DNA of 64,000 nucleotides, taken from contig CM077824.1 of the NCBI GenBank assembly GCA_039720395.1, positions 32,080,759-32,144,758 on the forward strand, in the 5' to 3' direction. Positions 12,358 to 25,700 of this stretch are shown here, piece by piece; position 1 is the first letter of the stretch; the number at the start of each line of letters is the position of its first letter. The stretch comes from Liquidambar formosana. Lineage: Eukaryota; Streptophyta; Magnoliopsida; Saxifragales; Altingiaceae. The translations under genes and the position numbers were made by a program. Below the pieces are notes generated by a model. That model made no database searches and was not told the origin of the DNA. It worked only from the letters and a program-made list of their open reading frames with translations.

Positions 12358-12645
12358 TAAGGGTTGGCAAACGGTTGAAGATATCTAGTCTAATAGAAAA
12401 TTTCTGAAGTTTTCTTGTATAAAAGGAAAAAAGAAATATCACGACGGGAACACTGCCGAACAAAACTAGAACATAAAGAACAAATCAATAGTGACTCTCT
12501 AAGTATTTACAGCCTTTTAAGATTTCCCTCACTGAGGGTTATCAGTCAAGAAAGCTGTAAATGATAATTTACAAGCTTTTAAGATGGTCAGCAAGCAACC
12601 TTTGAGTGTATGAAAAAGGCAACAGGAATTATATCCACTAGTAGT

Positions 12646-15600
12646 TCAGTACTTGATGACATGGTGGCGCAACCAGAGGTCATACATGACCATGTGGAAT
12701 GCATCATATCTGATGGGAGGTGAATTCCATTGGAAATGCTTCTGGACCTGATAAAACATGTCATCAGAAGAAATCATCATCATTAAATGCAAGTCTTTCT
12801 TGAGAAATTGAAGTTTGTTCAGTCATCTAAATCAGAATGGGGGGTGGGGGTGGGGGTGGGAAGGGACAAAAAAGAAAAAAGGAAAAAGGTTTTTATTCGT
12901 TAGAGTTACTCCTTATGTTATTAGCATTTGTTATTTCCTATTAGCCCAAGGGTATTATTTTAATTTGCATTTCTCTCTTATATAAATAATAATAAGTTGG
13001 TGAGGGGCTGATTAAGCCACTTAACCTATAATCTTCATCTCTCTTTATCTAACCTATAATCCTCATCTCTCTTTATCTTCTTCTTCTCTTCAATTTTTCA
13101 TCCAACCCTATCCTAATCTCTTATACCTCATAATTTAACTTGGTCACATGTCTTTCTCGGGCCATTTTTTTTGTGAGCCATCTTTGTTGTGCACATGACA
13201 GACCCATTTATGTATTGGGGAGCATTGGAAAAGTACCACATCTCACATTGCCCAAATATTGGGTTTGACATGACTTCATGTATTTGTTTAGGCCCTCTAC
13301 CTAATAGCTTAAACTTTTAGGGTGGAAACTTTACTCATACTAAAACTTTCCTTTTCTCCTTTGGTTGGTACAATTGGAGGGGTTAGAACACCTAACCTAC
13401 CTAATTGTATCCTTTAGCCCACCCTCCCTCACCACTAGGCTAGACAAATCTTGAAACACTGACACTTTTCTAGGAAAAAAAAAAATTCCAAAGGTGGAAA
13501 CTGAAGCATTATTTTGATGGAAAAAAATCTGAAAGATGAAATAACAAATCTAATATTCATTTTGAATTTTCCAGTGGTTAGAAAAAGGCTTCTACCTTAA
13601 CTAAGCTGTTATGCAGTGCAACAAATTTTGTGTCGGATATGTCCTTGAGAATGTACTTCAGACGGTACACATCATGCTCCTTAAGTATGACGGAGAACTT
13701 TTTCCAATCAAGAATGTCATTGAATGGCAAGTCATAATAATTAGACAATATGACTGCAATAAAAAGCAACCAACCAAACAAGTTAGCAAAAACAATTAGA
13801 AGGAAGCATAGCAGGACAACACCGAAAAATAAATATTCAAACCTCAAGTTTTACAGGCATCTACATTGTAATTTCTTGAAATCATTAATAAGGTTGATTA
13901 CTAAGACACCTCTCAAGTTTCTGACATTACTTATGAAGTCCATATAATTATGTAATCAACCCCCTATACCCTTATTGTAGCACTCAAACAACACAAGTTG
14001 TTTTAAGATGTACGACAGCAAACAAGGGGTGAAGTTTTATGTCAAAAACTTAAAGGATAGTGCAAGTATTTATGCACAGCTACAAGGAGTGCCTCATTTA
14101 CACTAAAATTTGAAGAGGTAGTCCAACTAATTATGCAAAAAAAAATTGGACAACCATATTGCACTCTCCCCTCAGTATTGATGCTCTCTCTACATATGCT
14201 GGGAAGCTTTTGTTATGCCACTAACAAGGCAGTTCACCTCCTATTATGATAATAGAGGCGTTCCCTAGTCTTGATGTTTCTCCAAAAATATGTTTTCTCT
14301 GAGCATTCCATAAAATGCACCAAGAATTGCTTGTGTCCTCCTCTCCCACTTAGAGGATAACGAGGGGAAGCATCCCCTGTTGGACTTCAGGAGCAAAGGT
14401 ACTGGCTACTATATTTCAAGGGTTATTTTTCAAGTTTTCCTCACTGGGATTATGTATATGATAATAGAGGCATTCCCTAGTCTTGATGTTTCTCCAAAAA
14501 GATGTTTTCTCTGAGCATTCCACAAAATGCACCAAGAATTGTTTGTGTCCTCTCCTCTCCACATAGAGGATAACGAGGGGAAGCATCCCTGTTGGACTTC
14601 AGGAGCAAAGATACTGGCTGCTATATTTCAAGGGTTATTTTGCAAGTTTTCCTCACTGGGCTTATGTATATTATCTAGATGGAAGGTAGGTGTTTTTAAA
14701 GAATTATGTAAAACAATTAGTTTATGTTTTAAGAGAGAGGAGGTAAGAGAAGCATTGTAATCCTCTTATCAGAGAGGGAATTCTGCTCATCTCCTCCACG
14801 GCATAGGCAAAATTTCAAACAGCATTATGCATAACTTGCTTTTTATTTTTATTTTTATTTTTATTTTTTTTGTCTTCTTTTTGTTTTGTTTTGTTTTGTT
14901 GTTCTTTTCATTCATCTCGAATTCCACAGATCTCCAAGCATATCAGTTTCGCAACCCATATGTAACATGCAAGGTAACAATAAGGAGAGAAAATCGAACT
15001 CAAAGCATTCGACAACTCCCTCATCTAACAGCCAACAATAATTAAATTCTTACCAGGAACACATCCATAATGGATTGAGTCAGCTATGCGAGCACTGTTG
15101 ACCTGGGAACCACCAGGGCATATACAGAACTTAGTTCTGTAAAATTGCTTCTGATATAGCAGAGGTCCAGTAGCCCTATTTATTCTGTTGTTCTTGATAT
15201 GAAGTTCCGTGTCATTCTCCCATACACGTGCCAGTATAACTCTAATTTTAGAGTTCCGATGACCAGCCCAAAAACCAAGAGTTGTCCTGCAAAGTACACT
15301 TGTTATTATTTTTTAGCAATGAACTAATAAAGCTAGGTTCTTTCCAGTCACATTAAATCTATATTCATCTATCATTGGTAGCATATGCCTACTTACAACC
15401 ACCTATATAGAAAGTAATAAGTCAAACACACAATTAACTAGGAGTATTACTTTCATGGAACGAAGATGGCACAAGTGCACAACATACTAAATTATGATGA
15501 GGCTAGTTTGCCCCAAGACATTGACATGGTTGCCTCAAAAGGCTAACAAATATGATTCAAAACTTGTTAATAAAGTAACAAAAATTTAATATCCAACAAA

Positions 15601-16305
15601 GTTACCTGTTTTCTACATCATTTCCTCCAGCTGGAAGAGCAAATGGCTGCAATACTTGAGGGAGAGCAACGTCTTTGTGTGGAATGAATCCAACATCATA
15701 GCTTGGGGAGCACACAACTCGAATTGAATTCTTTACAAGAAGCGGAACTCCTTCAGTTGCTCTTACACCAACGTCATGACAAGTAACAAAAAAATGATCC
15801 GCACCCAGGGTTCTATTCCAGTAAGGATACTTGGATATTAAGCTCTCCACGTAATTATGGACAATTATGGTCATATTCTCATAAGATGTGCCCTGCATAC
15901 AATCATGAAAGCATCATATAGCATTATAGAAGGGACCCGAGTTCTAGATATAGAGGGAACTTTGTTAATAGGACTGACCAATTTGCAATTCCTTTGCACT
16001 TTATTAGCATCCGTCACATTTAGGCAATTTCATGCCCATATGAAAATCAAGCATGCACACAATAAAGTGAACATGTTCAAATAAATAGGCATTAGCAGTC
16101 AAAAGACATCCCAAAATGAAGAAGGCAAGTCTTGTCAACAAAAGGGTTGTCCCACAAAGAATCAAAATATGACAGCAGAAACAAAATTCAATGACATCAA
16201 AGAAACAAGAAAAAAAAATCCAGAGAATGCTTTACTTGTGCTGGTATGCAGATAATGCCATTGCTAATTGAATGAAGCAAATCTAATATAAATCCTCTGT
16301 CCAAA

Positions 16306-16351
<46 letters not shown>

Positions 16352-17750
16352 CTACGTTTGCTTGCTTTTCTGACCAAACGTCATGTACAACAAGAAGCCT
16401 ACAATTGCTTACTCAGTTGTAGAAGTAGCAAGATAAATTAAAATACAAACAAGTAAAAGAAGCTCTACCCTATAACATCCAATAGAACATCAAGTGCTTA
16501 TGCCTTGAGAGTAGGTAGAAAATGTGTATTTTGTAAAAATATGGAGATCTACTCGAAAAGATGTACACAAGTTCTTGTTATTTGTCAACTGAAGTTTGTT
16601 TTAAGGAAATTTTAATAGGAAAATCAACTGTTTTGGCCACTCAGTTTAAACCTATTCCATTATTTTTCGATTGATCAATTAAAAATTTTCAAACGGAGAC
16701 CTGATGACGGAGTCAACACAGGGACTTCTAAATGTTTCTATTTATTTTTTCTTGTCAACTACAAAGGGGTTATGGAAATTAGAAAGCCTTCTCGACTAGG
16801 GAGCTCATGGGTCGAACCCAAAACATTCCACCTAAACAAAGAAGGGATTTAAGTAAGTTTTACGAAACATTCGCGTAATACAATCTTGGTTATCACCATT
16901 CAAATGCACTCATTCATGAAGTACCAATTCTCCCCAAGCATAATTCTCTCAAGTTAGAGTATGCACTACTATGTAGGATTCTTTGTTCCCTTTTTCTTTT
17001 TAGGGTTCAATGAGATTTGGATTGTCTTCTCAGATTACTTTCATTAGTTGCAAATAAGCAGTAGAATCAGCTAAATTCTCCCTATACATACAAGACTTCT
17101 AAAACACTATAGCAAACTACATTCATTCAAAAGCCACAAAAGAAAAGATCACTGCAAATTCATACTCCTAAACAACAACAAGCAACATAGCAAAAGACCC
17201 CAAAAAAGAAAATAAATAAATAAACGTACCATCCCTCGCATCTTGTGGCAGGAGATCGGAATGAAGAACAGGTGAGCCTGATCGGGATCGTCCGTTCTGA
17301 ACCGACTCTCTCGAATATTCTGGAAGAAATAGCCCTCACTGGCGTACTTCCCGGTGAGCTTCCTCGGCGTCTGGTAAAATGTATTCGGATCACCGTCGGG
17401 ATATATATACACCTTGAAATTCCTCTCCATCTCAGCATAATTCAACCTGAAACTCTTCGGAAAATGATAAATATCCGACAACTCCTCCGAATCATCCTTC
17501 TCAGACACCTGCCAAAACACAGTATAATCACTGAGAGTTCTTGGGAAAGTGAGGGAAATTGAGAGGAAAATGAGATTACCTGAGGAGGAGGAGAGAGAAC
17601 GTAGGAGGTGTATTGAAGAGGGAAGTGGAGGGATTTGAGGGAGAGACAAGTGAAGGAGACTAGGGTAAAGATTGCGAGAGCGAGGAGCGATCCGTGGAGG
17701 GAGCAAATGGCGGAGGGAGGCGGTGGTAGAGAAACCTTCCCCGCGGTCAT
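12646..17750 (-). CDS. exostosin-family (GT47) glycosyltransferase
   Basis: A type II Golgi glycosyltransferase of the plant GT47 family, which builds cell-wall polysaccharides or glycoprotein glycans. The substrate cannot be told from sequence. Six exons on the minus strand: 17750-17580, 17508-17230, 15892-15606, 15286-15054, 13753-13596, 12747-12646. All borders are GT-AG and phases close, giving 409 aa. An in-frame TAA lies just upstream of the ATG. A short cytoplasmic tail is followed by one hydrophobic anchor (about residues 18-37) and then a stem. The exostosin domain starts near FKVYIYPDGDPNTFYQTPRK and contains GKYASEGYFF, RTDDPDQAHLFFIP, HFFVTCHDVGVRATEG, SPSYDVGFIPHKDV, FCICPGGSQVNSARIADS and the terminal YDAFHMVMYDLWLR. 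No catalytic segment is missing. The stem is short compared with many relatives. Intron 4 carries a 212-bp tandem duplication and intron 2 a (TA)n tract. Confidence 0.92.
12890..13335. repeat. dispersed repeat in exostosin intron 5
   Basis: The 13220-13325 part (AAGTACCACATCTCACATTG, then CCCAAATATTGGGTTTGACA, then ACCTAATAGCTTAAACTTTT) recurs twice in an intron of the ALDH6 fusion gene at 42450-42720. Upstream, 12895-13140 has a TATATAAATAATAATAA motif and CT-rich leader-like text. The whole could be a truncated LTR or another retroelement end. The family name is unknown to me. Confidence 0.5.
14248..14671. repeat. 212-bp tandem duplication in exostosin intron 4
   Basis: Two head-to-tail copies begin GATAATAGAGGC (14248 and 14460). 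They share 'TTCCCTAGTCTTGATG', 'GGATAACGAGGGGAAGCATC' and 'TTTTCCTCACTGGG'. The copies differ by scattered substitutions and 1-3 base indels, so the duplication is recent but not brand new. Confidence 0.85.
16303..16348. repeat. poly-A and (TA)n tract in exostosin intron 2
   Basis: Twelve A are followed by about 17 TA units. It is a simple repeat within the 1337-bp intron. Confidence 0.9.
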
Positions 17751-17957
17751 CGCCGCCGTGGGAATTGGCGGAAGGGGTGGATTCCGGCGGTGTTATATGA
17801 ACCGATGCGGCTGTTTCACGAAAAAAGTCTCAAAGTTGCGTTTAAGTGCGTTTAGTAGTGACGAAGAAAGCAAGTAGATCAGTGAGACTCGAGTTTTCTC
17901 CGTTTAGGGGAACTAAATTTGAGGGGGATCTCAATTAAATATGAGGAAAGTTATACG

Positions 17958-18325
17958 AGGGCGCCCTCATAGGTATTTCGAGGGGCTCTCCCTATTATGC
18001 AAGACATTGTACCAATCTTATGACACACGCATTAATATTGGATAGAAGACATTACAATATTGACATATAAAACTTCGTAAGAAAATAAAATATCATGTTA
18101 TTTAATAGCAAGCATAATCAAAGTTGCTATATCATTCATTGTGTTTGACCTAAATTTGAGGTAAAATTTGATATTACATGTGAGTCCATTCTCATATATT
18201 TTTTTCTAAAAATTATAAAGTGGATAGACCAAATGTTATATATAAGATGATATGGTGAGTGTTTTGGGTTGTATTTTTGTGACAATTGAAAATAGAGTTT
18301 GTAACAAGAGGATGAGGACGCCCTT
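17958..18325. mobile_element. candidate MITE with AGGGCGYCCTCAT ends
   Basis: The left end reads AGGGCGCCCTCAT (17958-17970). The right end reads ATGAGGACGCCCTT (18312-18325), its reverse complement with one or two changes. The interior is AT-rich and non-coding. A shorter element with similar ends lies at 26806-26906. It sits just upstream of the exostosin gene, so it may overlap that promoter. The target duplication is not clear. Confidence 0.45.
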
Positions 18326-18329
18326 AGAG

Positions 18330-19790
18330 TAACCAAAGTCATCATAAGAAGATTTTTTTTTCTTTTCTATTTTGACAATCAACAGAATCAATCTCTCTCC
18401 CAACTCCCTAATATCAATAAATGTGTGACACAATACTTTTCCATAAGAATATGGGTTTTGGTGAAATTGGTCACTTCAAGTGACATCAATTAAATGGTTC
18501 GTATCAACCCTTTCTTAGTGTTAATGTGGCAAGATTGGATATAAATGAAAATATACAAAAGAGAGAAAATTTGGAGGGGAGCCGGATTCAGATTGATAAT
18601 GGCACTCCCATCATTTTTTTTATTTATTTTTTTTTTTTGTGAAGAAAAGAAAAAACAAAAAAACAAAGGAGTTGGTGTAAGTTTAAGCTGAGAAGGGTAT
18701 TTCATTATTTGAGTGTGAGGAACAGTAGGCTGTAGCCCCATGTTTTAGGCCTCTGGGCTTCCTAATTACCACCCCCCCCCCCCCCCAAAAAAAAAAAAAA
18801 AAAAAGGATTCACAAATGTTCACAATTAAGCATTTAGCTTGTGCAGGCTACAATGAAGCTATATGATTTAGATGTCATGCAGCCAACAATTAAGAATATG
18901 TCATGTCCTGAGGCAAATTCTACCTTGTAGGCCTTCTAAGTTCTAATTGTTGTGGTCTGCTACATGACTCAAGTTGATTAGTCATGTCCAAACCCAAATG
19001 ATCAGGGTTAGGTACATTAACTGCCAGAATCATTGATAAGCATAACCTACATGTTTCACACGAGGCACACTGTTAAAAGCCCAAATGTATAGATTGGGCG
19101 AAAACCAGGATGAAAGCATTCTCATCCTATAGGAGCATCATAAAAGCAAGTAGAATAAAACCATAAAAATTGTTTTTAAAAAAAAATTATCATTCTACAT
19201 CCTACTGTACTTCCAAAAAAAAAAATACTTTCAGGTTTAATACACAAACTTCTTTTCATATCTAGAATCATTCTACCTTTTCTCAACAACAGGCCTCGAT
19301 TGTCTGTTTTTTATCTTTTCCAAAATTTATTTGCTTTCTGTTTTCGGGTATCCATTGAGCACATTTACCTCTGACTGTCTTTGGATAAAACCAGTCCTCA
19401 GTGGATGCAGGGAAACTCGTTTCACTTGAAAGCGAAAGACACTCATTAACTTGTATCACCATCAACATGGATCTCACTCCACCTGACCTCGTTAGCATAT
19501 GTTATCAATCACTTCAAAATTTTGGTTGTCATGAAATATTGGGAAGCCAAGGATATGTATTGGCATTCCAAGCATACAGAAATAAATTTCATTTCACCCA
19601 AAAAAATATTGCCTTTAAAGTTGGCACTCCAAATATATGGAAATATATTTCATTTCACCCTCAAAAGATAGTACATTACAAGGATACAGAAAAAGAATGA
19701 ATATATCGCACAAAATGTATATTTTTAAATAAAAGAACATATTTTATAGGAAGACAACACGAGAACAAGTTGACTTCTTTTGGTTTCACT
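18330..19790. other. intergenic between exostosin and kinesin genes
   Basis: AT-rich DNA with no supported exon. At 18772-18805 there is a C15-A19 double homopolymer. The region 19540-19660 holds a short imperfect tandem pair ('GGCATTCCAAGCATACAGAAATA' and 'GGCACTCCAAATATATGGAAATA', each followed by ATTTCATTTCACCC). The last few hundred bases are probably the kinesin 3' UTR. Confidence 0.5.
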
Positions 19791-19793
19791 TAA

Positions 19794-22700
19794 CTATCTT
19801 GACCAAATTTTTTTCTTATTGTCTTTCTCCTTAATTCCTTGAACCTGATCTCTGCTGATTCTGTTAAGGGTGAAGGGTCTTTGAGCAGTGATGACAGGCT
19901 TTGCTGTTCTTGTGACCCTTGCAATTGGTTTAGGTGGGTCAGACTTCCTAGCTTTACGATCATTTAAAGAATTTGATACGATGGCATTATTCTCTGTTTC
20001 GCTACTTCTTGAATCTCGTTTCCTTTTTATGTCATGGAGAGAGTCAATTCCTCTGAGTAAGATAGACCCCTGACTCATTGGACGGTTCATTGAGTTTGAA
20101 CTCCTTAGAATATGGGACTCAGTGTCACACATAAATACATCTCTTGAACAGAGTTTTCCTTCATTAGGGGTGGCTCTTGACACGTCAGCAGAATCTAGAG
20201 TAAGCATACGGGACTTCTGTTCTTTCTCTCTCAACTTGTCTTCAAGCTCCTTAATCTGCTATACCATGTGGAACAAAAATTGTTAGCACATGTAAGTTCA
20301 TGAAAGTTAGAAACTCACCCACGGAGAGAAACTAAAGATCCCAGAATGATCAATGATAACAAAAATTAAAAATCATGAATTGTTCTAAAAAATTTCATGA
20401 AAACATGAGCAGGGGTGTGCAGTTGGACAATGATAGTTCAGCACGTTCAAACTCTTGAAGGAATTTTGAGTATTAAAAATAGCTAATAAGTAAAGAAAAG
20501 AACATGTGACAAAATAATTTACATTATATGATATCTCAGGTTCTGTGCTCTGTAGTTAAAGTTTCGTATAACTAAGACTAGTTTAAAAAATCAGTAAATA
20601 TAAATCTGCTGTACTTCCATCACAATTTTGAAATTCAGACAGTTGTCTCTGAGTAATGGCATTTGGACATAATAAACATCATATGCTAATAGAGAAATAA
20701 AACAAGACCTTTTGATGAAGTAAGAAGGACTCTGAATTCTGTTCCTGCTCATTCAGTTTTCTCTCAAGCTCCTTAACCTGAAAAACAGATAAAGAACAAA
20801 GATTTACACCTTTACTTTTCTCATTTGCTAACATCAACATGGAAAACTACCAGTCTTCCTATTGTAGGTAGGTCACAACCTTCTGCTGAAGGATAAGGGA
20901 ATGAGACTCAGATTCCTGCAATTGCTCTTTTAGCTTATGTTCTAGATCCTTAACCTGCTTGGCAATAGAAAATTAAACAAGCACATCTCTCAACTAATTC
21001 TAACATCAATAGTCAAAATGTTGGAGTTTGTAGCAAAAACCTTCTGTTGGAAAGTTTTAGACTCTGACTGTTCTCGTTCTCTAAGCTTGCTCTCTAGCTC
21101 CTTCACCTGAAGCAAATATTAGACAACCCGACCTGTCAAATGGTTGTTGGGTAGCCATGAGAAGAAAAGGAGCAAAGTATCAAAATAATTCAAGTGAAGA
21201 GCAACCTTCTGTTGAAGACCAGTGCATATTTCTTCCTTTCCTTTCAATCTTTCTGAAAGCTGCAACAGTTGCTTCTCAGATTGGGTGTGTAACACTGTCC
21301 TTAACTCAAGCTGGCCTTCGAGCTCTTTAATCTTTTCCTGTTGGTTTTTGTGACTCTGATCCTTGCCTCTGGCCTTATTCTCTAAGTTTTGTAAGCTCTC
21401 TTCTAGCTTCCTTAGGGATTCATCTTTGGATCTGGATTCCTGCCTTGCTCTATCAAGCTTTAAGGAAATTTGTAAAGAAAAATGTAAAATTAAGCACGAC
21501 TATAGAAAAGTGATCTCAAAAAGAAAGAATTTATTAAATGAAACAAACTCCTATTGGAAATTACCAAACACGTACCATCATTTTCATCTTTTGAATCTCG
21601 CCTGTATCAATCTGCTTTTTTGCAGGACCCAACTCAATCCCTCGTACCCGAGTAGCAAAATTTAATGAACTCAGTGTCTCACCCAAGTCATGTTCGGAAG
21701 GGCTAATTTGCACAAACATCAAGGTTTTAGAATCGCCCCCTGCAACACATGAATAACATTCACTTAGATATAATAAAAATAAGAGTAAAAAGCACAAGCA
21801 GGGCTACAATATCACTCTCAGAGGCAAACTTGGCAATTCCACAATTTGATACCTAATGAATCTTGAAGTAAATGCGTCAGTTTAGAGTTCCTGAAACCAA
21901 ATAACAAATAGAGAGAAGAAATCAGAATATAGAGACTGGTATACTAATTTGAAGGCAAGCAGACTGCAGAATTAAAAATAGACCTATATGGAATGTGACT
22001 GCTTTTCGTCGCTAAAGCAAAAATCACATCCCCAAGAGCTGAAAGTGATCTATTGATGTTTTGAGCTTCTTTTAGTCGCTCCCCTTGCACATCAGTCTTC
22101 GCAAGCCTCTCACTGCCTGCCAAATCCACAAGCCACAATTTGCTCTTGGTACACTCTCCGGTCATCAAGTTTTTCGCTCTTACCATTATGCAAAGCATAC
22201 TGAAAAAATAAAGAAAAGAACTTACTTATAATTTATCAAAAATGAAAAATAACAAACTAAGAAAAGAAACTTCCTATGGTTAAGCAAAAGGGGGAGAAGA
22301 AAGCTTGTGGAGCTTAGTACCAATGAGATCGGCTACTGTGTTCATTCACATTATTGGATCCAACAGCCCTAGCACTGCTTCCAGCCTGCAGTACATTCCA
22401 AACTTCCTTTATGTTCCCTACTTTGGCCTCCACAATCCCCGGAACATGATGGAACCCTTCAGATGCTTGCTTTATCTCCAACCTAATATTGCCCAAAATA
22501 AATTAACTCGATAAGCAATGCCTCGTTAAGAGATCTAATTTCAGCCTACATGACCACCTTCTGGCCCATGAGTTCAAGCAGTCAACTCTAGGAAGCTCCC
22601 AAGTACTAGATCAGCTGAAATTTTTTATTTATATACATGTATACATCGAATGGAAGAGTTATCTTACTTCTTCGATGTAGGTGATGTAGCCAGCAAGTCC

Positions 22701-25700
22701 CTTATCTGCTCATTGTAAACTTCAAGCACGCTAACAGATATGTCATACGTAAAATTTTCCCTCCTTTCCCTAGAAATTTTAAACAACTGTTCAAGAGTCC
22801 TATAATTGACTCCCCGTCTCTGCTCAGTACCCTCCATAGTAAATGTCTTCCCTGTCCCTGTTTGCCCATAAGCAAATATACATACATTGTATCCATCTAA
22901 TACTGAAACCACCAGGGGTGAAGCATCCGCAAACACATCAACTGTTAAGACAGAACAAAATTCCAACTAAATATAACTTTCACAGAAATTAAAATTGCTA
23001 ATACTGTATCCACCAAACAATAGTAACATATGAACACCTTGATCATCTTTTGGTGTGTAAACGCGGTCAAATTTGAAAATCTTTTTGGTGGAGGCACCAG
23101 TTAAGATCCCAAGATCTCCATCCTTGGCTGCATCAAAATCTACAACCGTTGCATACCCAGCTGACAACTCCTCCTTACTTAGTGGACGGCATCTGCAAAA
23201 GACTCTGATATTCCCTGAAATTTAACAGCTATAATGAGCGTCTTTGAGTTAGAAATCTCAACATGAATTGTAATTGACATGTCATTCATTTATTTTTAAG
23301 AAAAAGTAAAACATGCCTTTTGCCTCCTGAACTTGGTTGTAGAGCTTCCTCCTCTTTGCTTGCTCTTCACTGTACTTCACTTTAAGATCCTCACACTGTG
23401 CAACTGCAAAGTGATTCCATGCAGATGCGTAATGCATAAATCCCAAAACCAAGTCACAATGTGAAGTGCAAGTAAAACTTACCCAAGGTCTGAACTGCAT
23501 AAACCATTTTATTCAGCTCAGGAATTGAATCAGCACACTCGTGTGCTTCACGAGAGAGCTGAGAATGCTCTTCTTTTATGGTCTGCATAATAAATCAATT
23601 AAGAAATTGCATAAGTAGAAACTAAATATCCAAGAAAATTCCTTTCAAGACTCAAAAAAAAAAAAATAATTCAAAAAAAATTTGTTCACATCTGTGTTTC
23701 ATAAAGAAATTAAACTTGTTACCTTTAATTTTTCATCTAAATCAAAAACTGCTGCAACCCAGAACTTCTTATCACGCTCATACCTACTAGAAATCTTGCT
23801 CAACTTTTCAGCTTGTTTCTCCACAGCTTGATCTAAACAGGAATAAATAAATTGAGAAAGGTTTCAGTTCTATATGAGGACTAAGATAATCACCACTAGA
23901 AAATAAGCATGGTCCTTGTTGAGTTTATCCTAGGTAGTAGACCGTTCACAATAGACTTCCTACATAAATTAGAGGAAATCCACAATCTTTGATCAGGTTA
24001 AATTTGACTCATGAATTCTCACCTTTTGCGGTGATTATGAAATTACTTACTACAGACAAATGCAACATTATTACCGAGCCTGGAAAATTGCACTCCAAAA
24101 GGAGAACAATTACAAAACAATAAACTGGACAATTTTTTCCAGAACTATCAAGATTCAAGAATGTCCTCACGCTGGCCCCTAAAACACACACACATCAAAA
24201 GCAACAACAAGAACAAACTGAACCAAATTTGATCTCATCTTACCAAGAGAGTATGTCTGGAACAGCCTATTGTCAAGATCCATCCTAACCTTCTCCAGCT
24301 GCTCATTTGCAGCTGTCAAAGACATCCAAGCCTGGTAGCATTCGTCTGTCTTACGTTGGCACTGCATTCTGAGCTCTTCTATTTTCTTCTCATACTTGGC
24401 TGTAGATTTTGTTTGCATAAGTTTCTTCTGTAAACCCCAAAAGGTTAAAAAAAGAAATAAGAAACAATTCAGAAGCTTCAAAGTCATGATTGATCTTTCT
24501 TCTCAAGTTATGTAGTACCTGAGCTGAAGGAACTTCTATCTCAGCAGAACAATTATTACATGTAAGGCATTCATGTGTAACCCGAGGAACTGTATTCAAG
24601 TCCAAAGATAGATAAATTAGAACTTGCTTGAAAGTGCTCTAGTCCCTTAGCAATGAATTTAACGATACAACAACAAAAATACCTGAAACTTTCGTTGCTC
24701 TCCTTATGCAAATCCCACTAACCACTGGGCTTCCGTGCACCCCTTCAAACCTTATTACAAGTACCCCATCCTCCTTGACAGACACCCTTGAGTCAACTAA
24801 CTGCAACGGCTTGTTGGCTCCGACAATTGAGAATATATCAAAGTCCGACAGGATCTGCATTTATACCAATAACAAACCTTTCTAAGTACTAATTATAGGT
24901 TTTCCAGAATTTAAAGTAATCATAATATCTTTTTTTCTTTTTCTTTTTTTTTTTTTTTTGGTTAATTTACTTGCCTTCTCTTCTTGAAGAAGGACATTGA
25001 ATACCCTCATTCCTTTAGGCCCATTTGTGTTTATGATCTCCACAAAATGAAGATCGACAAAATAGTCCCCAGGTTGCAGATTGTCAAACCGGTAACAAAA
25101 GTTTCCCAATCGTGCTGACTGATAAATGAACGCATAATCACCACCCTCAGTAATATGTTCATCGGTTCGTAAAACATCCCCTCCTTGATAAAAGGTATCA
25201 GCCATAATGTTCATACTGGAATCTACTTCCGTCGAAGCCTCCTCACCTCCAGCATTTACAAACATCACATATTCCTCTGATTTAAGAAAGCAATATGATA
25301 AAGTGAGTACTTGAATCCCCAATTTACCAGAAGCTTGCAAACACTAATCATACCCCATATACTACAAAATCTTAAAATTGTTCTCTGTTTGGTTGTTGAG
25401 AAAACTAGGGAACGTAGAACTAAATAAATATTCTAAACTTCAAAAAGTATTTTCTTTTCTTTTCCTACCTTTTTGCAGCAACAAAACCTAGCAATAATGA
25501 AAAGGGAAATACATCATGTGCAAAAGATATGAACCCTAATTGGCTAAGCCGTTCACTCTATACCCAGTTCTTCTTTGACAAAGAAAATTTCATGCTCTAA
25601 ATTAACAATGTGGAAATTGAACCGTATAATCGACATATGCTAGGAAATTTACAACTAATTAAAGAAAAAATTGAAATTTTTTAAAGCATCAACTGTTAAA

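Noticed and set aside
17149..17750. Longer open frames through exostosin exons 1-2 without splicing
   Set aside because: The 71-bp intron with GT-AG borders between 17579 and 17509 restores the family sequence. The unspliced frames give non-family peptides.
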